DNA from: Ascidiaceihabitans sp.
GTDB taxonomy: Bacteria; Pseudomonadota; Alphaproteobacteria; Rhodobacterales; Rhodobacteraceae
Direction: 5' to 3'
NCBI GenBank assembly: GCA_028388995.1
Contig: JAOEQC010000016.1
Coordinates: 1-37,590 of the forward strand
DNA: 37,590 nucleotides
The notes below the pieces were generated by a model that did not search any database, was not told the DNA's origin, and saw only the letters and a list, made by a program, of their open reading frames with translations. The position numbers were made by a program, and so were the translations under genes. Shown in pieces: positions 20,430 through 28,770 of the stretch; positions within the stretch are counted from its first letter, which is position 1; each line of letters opens with the position of its first letter.

Positions 20430-21281
20430 TCATGGTGCGATCTCCTGTTTTGCACCGTTGAAAAATTCCATAACGGCTGCTTGATCTTCGCCACCCAAAC
20501 CGGCGGATGTCAGCATGCGGTGAATTTCAGCACACAACGCGGTCATAGGCATGGAAGTGTCTGTCTGGCGTGCGAGATCATTTACAGCATTGAGGTCTTT
20601 GACCATGTTGTCGATCCGGCCCGTACGCCGGTAATCCTTGCTTGCAGAGCGCGGTAGGTATTCTTGTAGCAAAGCGCTGTCAGCCCGTCCGCCTTTCAGC
20701 GCTTGGGGTATCTTGGCTGCATCGACGCCGGCGTCCAACGCGAGTTGTGTGGCTTCAGCCACGGCAAGAAACCCAAGACCACACAGCACCTGATTGATCA
20801 GCTTTGTTGTTTGCCCAGCACCAGATGGCCCCATGTGGGTGTAGTTTGAGGCCACATGTTGCAGGACTTGATGGGCCCGCGCGACGTCATTTTCCTCACC
20901 GCCAGCCATCAAAGTCAGCTCGCCAATCAGCGCTTTAGGCGCACCACCTGAAAGAGGGCTATCAACCCAAGCCATCCCATTTTCCTTTGCCATCTGCGCA
21001 AATTTTCGGGTGAAATCAGGGGCAATCGACGACATGTCGATGATCACCGTGCCTGAGCGCGCTCCCTCAATGATACCGTCTTTGCCAAAGGCAGCAATCT
21101 CAACGATATGCGATGCATTCAGGCTGGTGATCACAAAATCCACATCGCTGCTGGCCTGCGCTGCTGAGGTAGTAGCGGTAGCGCCAAGTTTCGTAAGTTT
21201 GGCTATTTTTACCAGGTCCAGATCAAAAACCGTCAGGCTGTTACCTGTTTCCAAAAGGCGTGTTCCAATCGCACCTCCCAT
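20430..21281 (-). CDS. NAD(P)-dependent beta-hydroxyacid dehydrogenase (3-hydroxyisobutyrate/tartronate-semialdehyde reductase family)
   Basis: 283 aa in the track; WVDSPLSGGAPKALIGELTLMAGG, GPSGAGQTTKLINQ. The Rossmann motif (KIALIGAGAMGGAIG) extends upstream of the listed ATG, without a canonical start. Confidence 0.88.
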   Translation of the reverse strand: MGGAIGTRLLETGNSLTVFDLDLVKIAKLTKLGATATTSAAQASSDVDFVITSLNASHIVEIAAFGKDGIIEGARSGTVIIDMSSIAPDFTRKFAQMAKENGMAWVDSPLSGGAPKALIGELTLMAGGEENDVARAHQVLQHVASNYTHMGPSGAGQTTKLINQVLCGLGFLAVAEATQLALDAGVDAAKIPQALKGGRADSALLQEYLPRSASKDYRRTGRIDNMVKDLNAVNDLARQTDTSMPMTALCAEIHRMLTSAGLGGEDQAAVMEFFNGAKQEIAP

Positions 21282-21344
21282 GGCTCCAGCCCCGATAAGC
21301 GCAATTTTCTCATTAATCGCAAAATTTTCTTTCTGTAGATTGCT

Positions 21345-22100
21345 TTATAAAGACGCAGTGATGCCGCCGTCTACGTAAAGCGTATGGCCATTTACAAAGC
21401 TGGACGCTTTTGAGGATAGGAACACACAGGCCCCAACCAATTCATCCACATTGCCCCAACGGCCCGCAGGTGTGCGTTTCTCTAACCAAGCAGAGAATTC
21501 AGGATCAGCAACAAGTGCCGCGTTGAGTGGTGTATCGAAGTAGCCAGGGGCAATCGAATTACATTGCAACCCGTGTTGGGCCCAATCTGTAGCCATACCC
21601 TTGGTTAAATTGCCAACAGCACCCTTTGTCGCTGTGTAGGGCGCAATTCCAGGCCGCGCCAAAGCGGTTTGAACAGACGCGATGTTGATTATCTTTCCAG
21701 CACCGCGGGCAATCATATGGCGCGCCACGGCTTGGCCAACATGAAAAACGCTGGCCACATTGGTTTGCAGCAGCTTTTCGAACATCTCGGGGGGGAAATT
21801 TTCTAGCTCAGTACGGTGCTGCATGCCTGCGTTATTGATCAAGATGTCGATGGCTCCGTGCTCTGCCTCAAACCCGTCAATGGCAGCACGTACAGCCACA
21901 TGATCTGTTGCATCAAAAGCCAGTGTCTTTACCGACGCTCCAATCTCAACGGCGGCGGCCTCTAACTTCTCTACATTACGACCATTCAAGACAACCTCTG
22001 CTCCCGCCTCGATCAGCCCTTTTGCAAGCGCAAATCCAATACCCTGTGATGAACCCGTGATGAGGGCGCGGCGGCCTTTGAGCGAAAATAGATCTGACAT
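21345..22100 (-). CDS. SDR-family oxidoreductase, gluconate 5-dehydrogenase-like
   Basis: 251 aa; FSLKGRRALITGSSQGIGFALAKGL, NNAGMQHRTELENFP, YTATKGAVGNLTKGMA; divergent from idnD. Confidence 0.85.
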   Translation of the reverse strand: MSDLFSLKGRRALITGSSQGIGFALAKGLIEAGAEVVLNGRNVEKLEAAAVEIGASVKTLAFDATDHVAVRAAIDGFEAEHGAIDILINNAGMQHRTELENFPPEMFEKLLQTNVASVFHVGQAVARHMIARGAGKIINIASVQTALARPGIAPYTATKGAVGNLTKGMATDWAQHGLQCNSIAPGYFDTPLNAALVADPEFSAWLEKRTPAGRWGNVDELVGACVFLSSKASSFVNGHTLYVDGGITASL

Positions 22101-22136
22101 ATTTTATCCTTGTTGGCTGGCTTGACTTAGTCAAAT

Positions 22137-22175
22137 TGTTACCGATAACTTGTTGTTGATACCATAGGGTGTCAA
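22137..22175. promoter_or_regulatory. Two adjacent palindromic operator candidates between the SDR gene and idnD
   Basis: GTTACCGATAAC (LacI-type, central CG) and TTGATACC-ATAG-GGTGTCAA (8-bp arms, one mismatch) in the divergent promoter region. Confidence 0.5.
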
Positions 22176-22296
22176 GTGAGATTTTAGTTGAAAAACCACA
22201 GATATATGACATTTTTAACCGCCCCAGATCATGATTAAGTTCAAAACGCGAAAAGCAAAAGGTAGCCTGTTAGTTAGGATCCTGAAGGCCTGTTTT

Positions 22297-22312
22297 GCAG
22301 GTCCAGACCTGC
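22297..22312. repeat. Perfect inverted repeat in idnD leader
   Basis: GCAGGTC-CA-GACCTGC, 31 bp upstream of the idnD ATG. Confidence 0.5.
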
Positions 22313-22343
22313 CGAAACCAATATTGTAAGGACGAGACGAGAT

Positions 22344-23378
22344 ATGAAGGCCATCGTTGCGCACGCAGCTAAGGATCTGCGGTTGGAAGAGCAGGACATA
22401 CCACCTATCGGTTCGCAACAGGTTCGCATCCGCTTGCAGTCGGGTGGTATCTGTGGGTCTGATTTGCATTACTATAATCACGGTGGATTTGGTGCGGTGC
22501 GGCTGAAGCAACCCATGACACTGGGGCATGAAGTGTCTGGTTTGATTGAAGCAGTTGGCACAGATGTGGATACTCATGAAATAGGTCAATTGGTAGCAAT
22601 ATCACCATCGCGTCCGTGTAAAACCTGTGATTTTTGTCAAGAAGGCAAACAAAACCACTGCATCAATATGCAATTTTATGGCTCTGCAATGCCGTTTCCT
22701 CATATTCAGGGGGCTTTCCGTGAAATTCTAGTAGCTGATGCGGAGCAATGTGCAGTGGCTGATGGTCTAAGCGCCGGTGAAGCTGCCATGGCAGAGCCGT
22801 TGTCCGTTGTATTACATGCCGCCAAACAGGCCGGTGATTTGATGGGCAAGCGGGTGCTTGTCACGGGATGTGGCCCGATAGGATTGCTTGCGGTAATTGT
22901 CGCGCGCGCTGCAGGTGCCTTGCAAATAGTGGCGACTGACATCACATCTTATACCACAAAAATGGCGCTAAGCGTCGGTGCAGACGCCGCGCATAACGTG
23001 GCGCAAAATCCTGCTGCTCTCTCTAAATACACTGCGGATAAGGGCACTTTTGACGTGTTGTTCGAATGTACTGGTGTTGCGCCTGTCGTTGCGTCCACTG
23101 TGCCGGCATTGCGCCCCGGTGCCACAATGATCCAGCTTGGCTTGGGAGGCGATATGACCTTGCCAATTCAGGCCATGACCGCAAAAGAATTGATCCTAAT
23201 AGGCTCGTTTCGTTTTCACGCTGAGTTCTTTGATGCGGTCGAATTAATGCGCGGTGGCCAGATTGATGTGAAACCGTTGATTACTCACACAATACTGCTG
23301 TCGGATTTCGTAGATGCGTTTGAATTGGCTTCAGATCGCCATAAAGCGGTTAAAGTCCAGATACAATTTGCGGATTAG
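22344..23378 (+). CDS. idnD: L-idonate 5-dehydrogenase-like zinc alcohol dehydrogenase
   Basis: 344 aa; GGICGSDLHYYNHGGFGAVRLKQPMTLGHEVSG, RPCKTCDFCQEGKQNHC, VLVTGCGPIGLL. Confidence 0.85.
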   Translation: MKAIVAHAAKDLRLEEQDIPPIGSQQVRIRLQSGGICGSDLHYYNHGGFGAVRLKQPMTLGHEVSGLIEAVGTDVDTHEIGQLVAISPSRPCKTCDFCQEGKQNHCINMQFYGSAMPFPHIQGAFREILVADAEQCAVADGLSAGEAAMAEPLSVVLHAAKQAGDLMGKRVLVTGCGPIGLLAVIVARAAGALQIVATDITSYTTKMALSVGADAAHNVAQNPAALSKYTADKGTFDVLFECTGVAPVVASTVPALRPGATMIQLGLGGDMTLPIQAMTAKELILIGSFRFHAEFFDAVELMRGGQIDVKPLITHTILLSDFVDAFELASDRHKAVKVQIQFAD

Positions 23379-23467
23379 CCTTAGTTTTTAGATCTGTCAG
23401 GCGTTCTGCGCGTTGTTCTCAACAAAAGACAGCTCAATCATCGCTTCGCCAATACATGCAACAGACA

Positions 23468-24349
23468 TCATCTCTGTTCTCTTTTCCAGATTATGAGACC
23501 CGCGCACATGATAACTATTGCACCTATCATTGTCCAAAAGTCAGGGATGGTACCGAAGAATAAATAGCCCCAGATCGCAACATAGATCAGGAAGGAATAG
23601 GTAAAGGGCATCAGTTGGTTTGCCGTGCCGAAGCGATGCGCATTGGTTAGCAATTGATGACCAGCCCAGCCGAATATACCCAGCGCAATGAGGACAAGCA
23701 TGCCAAAGGAGGTCTCAGGCTGCACCCAAGTCCAAATAGCAAAAGGCAGCATTAACAACGTACCGACCAGCCCCATGTAAAACTGCATGGTTTCCACAGC
23801 AACGATGCCTGACAGTTTGCGAGTCATCATCGAATAAAACGCCAGTGCTGTGGCATTATAAACGATCATCAAAACGGCTGGATGAAACGTGGTGCCAAAA
23901 GGTCGGACCACGATCAACACGCCGATGAACCCCAAAAGGATAGCACCCCAGCGCCAAGGGCCAACGCGTTCTCCCAGCATATATATAGACAGGAAACAGA
24001 CGATCACAGGGCTCGAAAAAACAATGGCAGAAACGACTGTAAGGGGTAGGAATTGCAATGCGTAAAAGTTGGAGAGTGTCGCAGTAACCAGTAAAACTGC
24101 ACGGCTGACAACTGCCCACAGGTGATCGGTCTTAAACCGATCTGCTGTGATGCCACCGCGCGCAATCATGGCTATGGAAATACCAAAATGCCCCGCATAG
24201 CGCATAAACGCCAATTGAAACGCAGGGATGCCTGCCACCGCCAACCATTTCGCACCCGTGTCTACAAATGAAAATATGAACCACGCCACAAGCATCATTA
24301 GGATACCTAAGCGTGGCAAATCAGCGTTTGATTGTGCAATGACAGCCAT
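23468..24349 (-). CDS. EamA/DMT-family transporter
   Basis: 293 aa, about ten hydrophobic segments; LPLTVVSAIVFSSPVIVCFLSIYMLGERVGPWRWGAILLGFIGVLIVVRP. Confidence 0.9.
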   Translation of the reverse strand: MAVIAQSNADLPRLGILMMLVAWFIFSFVDTGAKWLAVAGIPAFQLAFMRYAGHFGISIAMIARGGITADRFKTDHLWAVVSRAVLLVTATLSNFYALQFLPLTVVSAIVFSSPVIVCFLSIYMLGERVGPWRWGAILLGFIGVLIVVRPFGTTFHPAVLMIVYNATALAFYSMMTRKLSGIVAVETMQFYMGLVGTLLMLPFAIWTWVQPETSFGMLVLIALGIFGWAGHQLLTNAHRFGTANQLMPFTYSFLIYVAIWGYLFFGTIPDFWTMIGAIVIMCAGLIIWKREQR

Positions 24350-24351
24350 TT

Positions 24352-25242
24352 CTATTTTTTTGCGAAACGTTTGACGTAAAAGTCGACCATCTGGCCGACC
24401 ATATCCTCGCTTTGGCCGCTATCGCGCGCCTGCGTTAAGGCGGTAAGAGTGCCCTCGCTCATTAGGCTGTCAACACCTGCATCTTCGGCCATTTTTGCGT
24501 AATATCCGACGTCTTTTGCGGCGTTCTTGATGGCAAAGGCGATGGCTGAGGGGTCTTTATCAACGCCGTAAGTTTTCACAAAATCCATCATACCTGAATG
24601 CAATGGTCCAGCGGCCATCACTTTATACAGCTCTGCGCGATCGACGCCTGTAACATCGGCCATTGCAAAGGCTTCAGCCATCGCGTTCGCGACAGTCATC
24701 CCAAAGAAGTTGTTGATCAATTTGATTGTGTGACCAGATCCAATTTCGCCAAGGTGAAAGACGTTTTCACCCAAATCTTTCAAGGTGCCTTCAACTTTGT
24801 TAAACGCAACTTTGTCGCCAGCTGCCATAATATTCAGTAAGCCATCAACCGCGTGTTGTGGTGTTCGACCTAGTGGTGCGTCTAGATATGTGCCACCTGC
24901 TGCTGCAACTTCGTCGGCCAGGCTTCGGGTACTGCCCGGCAACGAGGTGCCAAAGTCGATGACTGTTGCACCGGCGCGTAGGCCTGCGATTACGCCATCC
25001 GTGCCGCGCATACGTGCTTCGACGTGCTCGGACGTGCCCATGCAAAGCATCACGACATCGCTCACTTGAGCAACGGCTTTTGCATCTTTTGCTTCAACAG
25101 CGCCACGTGCGATCGCCGCGTCCAGGTAGGTCCGGTCTTGGTTGCCGAGGATGGTTAATTTGTACCCAAGATCTTGAAGGCGGCCAACCATTGCGCCGCC
25201 CATGAGCCCAAGGCCTATGAATCCGATTTCTGGTTTTCTCAT
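24352..25242 (-). CDS. NAD(P)-dependent beta-hydroxyacid dehydrogenase
   Basis: 296 aa; IGFIGLGLMGGAMVGRL, TYLDAPLGRTPQHAVDGLLNIMAAG, GSGHTIKLINNFF. Confidence 0.9.
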   Translation of the reverse strand: MRKPEIGFIGLGLMGGAMVGRLQDLGYKLTILGNQDRTYLDAAIARGAVEAKDAKAVAQVSDVVMLCMGTSEHVEARMRGTDGVIAGLRAGATVIDFGTSLPGSTRSLADEVAAAGGTYLDAPLGRTPQHAVDGLLNIMAAGDKVAFNKVEGTLKDLGENVFHLGEIGSGHTIKLINNFFGMTVANAMAEAFAMADVTGVDRAELYKVMAAGPLHSGMMDFVKTYGVDKDPSAIAFAIKNAAKDVGYYAKMAEDAGVDSLMSEGTLTALTQARDSGQSEDMVGQMVDFYVKRFAKK

Positions 25243-25270
25243 GTATATATCCCTTGAAATAATTCTTAAA

Positions 25271-26284
25271 TTAGCCCTGCGCTAGGCGTGTGGCAGGGGT
25301 ATTTGATTGTTGGGCCAATTGTGCCTCAATTTCTTGTGCCACAGTGAGTGTACGGGCTGCGTCAGCCACGTCAATCAAAGGGGGCGCGCCGTCCATAACG
25401 TTTATGAAATGGTCAAGTTGTGCATCAAGTGGTGTGCGGATGTTTTGCGCGACGTCTAAGGCAGTTCGTTTTGCAGATGTACCCCAATCAGAGCCATGCC
25501 AAAGGGTCATTGACGGAAAACTGACCGCCCCTTTTGTGCCCGTGATCCACATCATATCTTGGTGTGTGGTTCCAATGTTTGGGTTCTCACCTGTGCCCGC
25601 CTCAAACCCCCAAGGGGAAGGCGAGGTGTCTGCAAAGCTGATCGTACCAGTGGCACCATTTTCGAACATAAGGACGACGGCACCGCTTTCAATCCGGTCG
25701 GTCCCGCGCAAGGACGCACCCCGAAGGGCGGTTGTTTTCACAATTTCACCGACAACAAATCGCAGGGTATCAATGTCATGTACAAGATTTATCATCACAG
25801 GGCTGCCGTCTGCAGCGCGCCAGTTGCCTTCAAAATAGGCATCAGGTTTGCGCATTGCCCAGATAATTGAGGCAGTGACCACGGTGCCGATTGTTCCGTT
25901 GGCGATCAGGGATTTGAGTTGCTGAACGGGCGCGTGATAACGTCGGTGGTGAGCGACCAATGATGTGGTGCCTGTCATCTTCAATGTATTCTCGAGCCGC
26001 TTGGCGTCTCTGATGGTGCCTGTGACGGGCTTTTCAATCAATACATGCCAACCACGTTTCGCGGCCTGAATAGCATGGTCGGCATGCAGATGCGTGGGTG
26101 TGGCAATAATCGCACCGTCAATGTTGTCAGGAGCCTCTGCCATATTGGGAAATCGTGTATGCTCCCCGGCAATCGTCATGTCAGGATCGGCCAAACCGAC
26201 AAGTTCGCATCTGGGATGTGCGACCACGGCTTGGATATGGCGTATCCCAATCAAACCACCACCAACAACAAGAATGCGTTTCAC
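25271..26284 (-). CDS. Gfo/Idh/MocA-family oxidoreductase
   Basis: GTG start at 26284 gives VKRILVVGGGLIGIRHIQAV and a GTGA overlap with the upstream stop; HVLIEKPVTGTIRDAKRLE motif. Confidence 0.9.
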   Translation of the reverse strand: MKRILVVGGGLIGIRHIQAVVAHPRCELVGLADPDMTIAGEHTRFPNMAEAPDNIDGAIIATPTHLHADHAIQAAKRGWHVLIEKPVTGTIRDAKRLENTLKMTGTTSLVAHHRRYHAPVQQLKSLIANGTIGTVVTASIIWAMRKPDAYFEGNWRAADGSPVMINLVHDIDTLRFVVGEIVKTTALRGASLRGTDRIESGAVVLMFENGATGTISFADTSPSPWGFEAGTGENPNIGTTHQDMMWITGTKGAVSFPSMTLWHGSDWGTSAKRTALDVAQNIRTPLDAQLDHFINVMDGAPPLIDVADAARTLTVAQEIEAQLAQQSNTPATRLAQG

Positions 26285-27783
26285 ATCACAGCCCCGATTT
26301 GCCATGGGACGAATTCGTAGTCGCCCAATCCTTGTGCTTCTGACTTTGTCACTTCACCTGATGCTACGCGTAAAAACATCTTGTAGATTTCGCGGCCTTT
26401 TTCTTCGATGCTTATGCCTTTTGACAGGACCTCGCCTGCGTCAATGTCCATGTCTTCGCTCATGCGCATCGCCATTTCAGTGTTGGTTGCAATCTTGATT
26501 GTTGGCGCGGGTTTAGAGCCGAAAGCAGAGCCGCGCCCGGTGGTGAAGCACACTAAGTTGCAGCCGCCTGCGATTTGGCCGGTGACGGATGCGGGATCAT
26601 AACCTGGAGAGTCCATAAACGTGAACCCGCGTGTTGTGACGGGTTCTGCATATTTGTAGACGCCAGTAAGGGGGGACGTACCGCCTTTGGCGGCTGCGCC
26701 GAGTGATTTTTCAAGGATCGTGGTAAGGCCACCCTGCTTGTTTCCAGGAGAGGGGTTGTTGTCCATCGAGCCCTTGTTTCGGGTCGTATAATCCTCCCAC
26801 CACTTGATGAGACTGATAAGCTTGTCGCCCGTCGCTTGGTCCACCGCGCGGCGGGTCAGAAGGTGTTCGGCACCGTAAATTTCGGGTGTTTCTGCCAGCA
26901 CGCCTGTGGCCCCTTGGGCTGTGAGCAAATCGCATGCATAGCCAAGTGCAGGGTTCGCTGTGACGCCGGACCAAGCATCAGAGCCACCGCACTGCAGCGC
27001 GACCATCAATTCAGAGGCTGGGCATTTGGTTCGGGTGGCCTTGTCCGCGATGGGCAGCATGGCGGTGACCTTGGCGATACCCATCTCGATCGTGCGGCGC
27101 AAACCTGCAACTTTCTGGATATTCATAGTTTGAAAAGTGGGGCTGTGCTTCAGGCCATATGCCTCAAGGAGCCAGTCGATTTGGTTCATCTCACAGCCAA
27201 GTCCGAGCATTAGCACGCCAGCATGGTTCGGATGTTTCGCGTAGCCCCACATAACACGTTGTAGTGCTTCAAAGCCATCGCCGTTGTCGGCCATGCCGCA
27301 GCCTGTGCCATGCACGAAGGCTGCCACGCCGTCGACGTTGGGAAACTGGCTAAGGATGTCTGGTGTGAAATAGTCCGCGATCATACGCGCGGCGGTTGCC
27401 GAGCAGTTTACTGAGGTTACAATTGCGATATAGTTGCGGGTGCCGACACGCCCGTTTTCACGGCGAAACCCCATGAATGTATCTTGTGTCGTTGCCAGAA
27501 CCACAGGGCGCAAATCAGTTGAGAACTCATAGGCCATATCCGTATTGCGGAACTCAACATTTTGCGTGTGGACGTGATCCCCTGCCTTGATATCGGTTGC
27601 TGCATAGCCAATAAGTTGCGCGTATTTGCGCACTGGGTCACCTTTGGCAATCGCGGCAGTCGCGATTTTGTGGCCAGAGGGGATAAGCGCCGTTGTTTGC
27701 ACCTCTTCAATTACGACGCCAACTTCCAGCGCACGCGTGGCTGTGACAACATTATCTGCGCGGTCCAAACGTACGAAGTTCAA
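26281..27783 (-). CDS. UxaA-family sugar-acid dehydratase (altronate/galactarate dehydratase-like), SAF plus catalytic domains
   Basis: 500 aa; GFRRENGRVGTRNYIAIVTSVNCSATAA, HGTGCGM, MLGLGCEMNQI, LQCGGSDAWSGVTANPALG, FTTGRGSAFGSKPAPTIKIATN. Confidence 0.9.
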   Translation of the reverse strand: MNFVRLDRADNVVTATRALEVGVVIEEVQTTALIPSGHKIATAAIAKGDPVRKYAQLIGYAATDIKAGDHVHTQNVEFRNTDMAYEFSTDLRPVVLATTQDTFMGFRRENGRVGTRNYIAIVTSVNCSATAARMIADYFTPDILSQFPNVDGVAAFVHGTGCGMADNGDGFEALQRVMWGYAKHPNHAGVLMLGLGCEMNQIDWLLEAYGLKHSPTFQTMNIQKVAGLRRTIEMGIAKVTAMLPIADKATRTKCPASELMVALQCGGSDAWSGVTANPALGYACDLLTAQGATGVLAETPEIYGAEHLLTRRAVDQATGDKLISLIKWWEDYTTRNKGSMDNNPSPGNKQGGLTTILEKSLGAAAKGGTSPLTGVYKYAEPVTTRGFTFMDSPGYDPASVTGQIAGGCNLVCFTTGRGSAFGSKPAPTIKIATNTEMAMRMSEDMDIDAGEVLSKGISIEEKGREIYKMFLRVASGEVTKSEAQGLGDYEFVPWQIGAVM

Positions 27784-27810
27784 TTTTTTTCCTTCCGAAT
27801 TGTAGGGCTA

Positions 27811-28761
27811 TCATGCGCAGTAGGGCGCATCTGATGACCAGCGGTGAATGTCAGTATGAGTCGCATTGGCCAAACGTGATCGGGTGTCTTCCCACATGTT
27901 TTTCCAGACTTGCCAATCATGTAGTTCGGTTTGTGGATGCGCGCGCGAACGAGCGATGAATTCCGGGAAATGGCCGCGCCCTGTGGGCTGGCCGGTTTTG
28001 TTGAAACGTATGTCAAACGACCAGCGAAACCTTTCAGAGTTATTGTTGAGAGAGGCGTGGGGCGTCAGGGGGTGAAACAGCACAGCACTACCAGCTGAGA
28101 CGGGCAGAAGGATTGCACTCATTTCATTGACATAACCATCGGCAATGCCGGTTTGGGTGCGCGGGCAATGGGGCAGGATTGTTTGATCGGGCGTCTTGGG
28201 CTGGACCTGCAAGCACCCGTTGTCGATGGTGGCCTCTGTTATAGCGATCCAGCAAGTAACCATGTCGGTTTCATCAGCGTCTTGCAGCGCTACAGCGCGG
28301 TCCTGATGCCAGTCAGTCGCGGCAATATGAGGCCGCACTTCGTCGGAAGCGAGCACACCGACGGGTGGTTTTAATCGAACGTGCTGGATTGGATTGCTTG
28401 TCAGCTCTGGCCCAATGAGCTGTTCTATAACATCCAAAAGCTGTTCGGCCCTGAGCATGTCAAAGACTGCAGGGCCGAAGTGGAAAGGTGTATCTGCCAA
28501 AATCTGGTTACCTGGGAGTGATATGTCGAGTGGCTGAAAATAGTCACAGCCCTCCTCATAAGCATGTTGCAGTTTGCCCCAAAAATCCAACTGATCGGGC
28601 TGCGTTTTCACCAACCCCTTTGCAAACCAATCGGCGTAAAGCGCGTTCAGCAGTTGCGCGTACTCCATTCGAACACGGCCCAAGAGACCTTCAGGAATAA
28701 GGTCGGGTACAACCACGTATCCTTGTGTGGCGAAGTGCGTAATTTGGTCTTGGGTAAGCAT
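27811..28761 (-). CDS. Phytanoyl-CoA dioxygenase (PhyH) family protein
   Basis: 316 aa; TDWHQDRAV (HxD), CWIAITEATIDNGCLQVQPKTP, FHPLTPHASLNNNSERFRWSFDIRF (distal His and Arg). Confidence 0.9.
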   Translation of the reverse strand: MLTQDQITHFATQGYVVVPDLIPEGLLGRVRMEYAQLLNALYADWFAKGLVKTQPDQLDFWGKLQHAYEEGCDYFQPLDISLPGNQILADTPFHFGPAVFDMLRAEQLLDVIEQLIGPELTSNPIQHVRLKPPVGVLASDEVRPHIAATDWHQDRAVALQDADETDMVTCWIAITEATIDNGCLQVQPKTPDQTILPHCPRTQTGIADGYVNEMSAILLPVSAGSAVLFHPLTPHASLNNNSERFRWSFDIRFNKTGQPTGRGHFPEFIARSRAHPQTELHDWQVWKNMWEDTRSRLANATHTDIHRWSSDAPYCA

Positions 28762-28770
28762 GGCATATCT

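Noticed and set aside
25290-25838. 182-aa plus-strand ORF opposite the Gfo/Idh gene
   Set aside because: Antisense shadow of a conserved coding gene; no domain signal.
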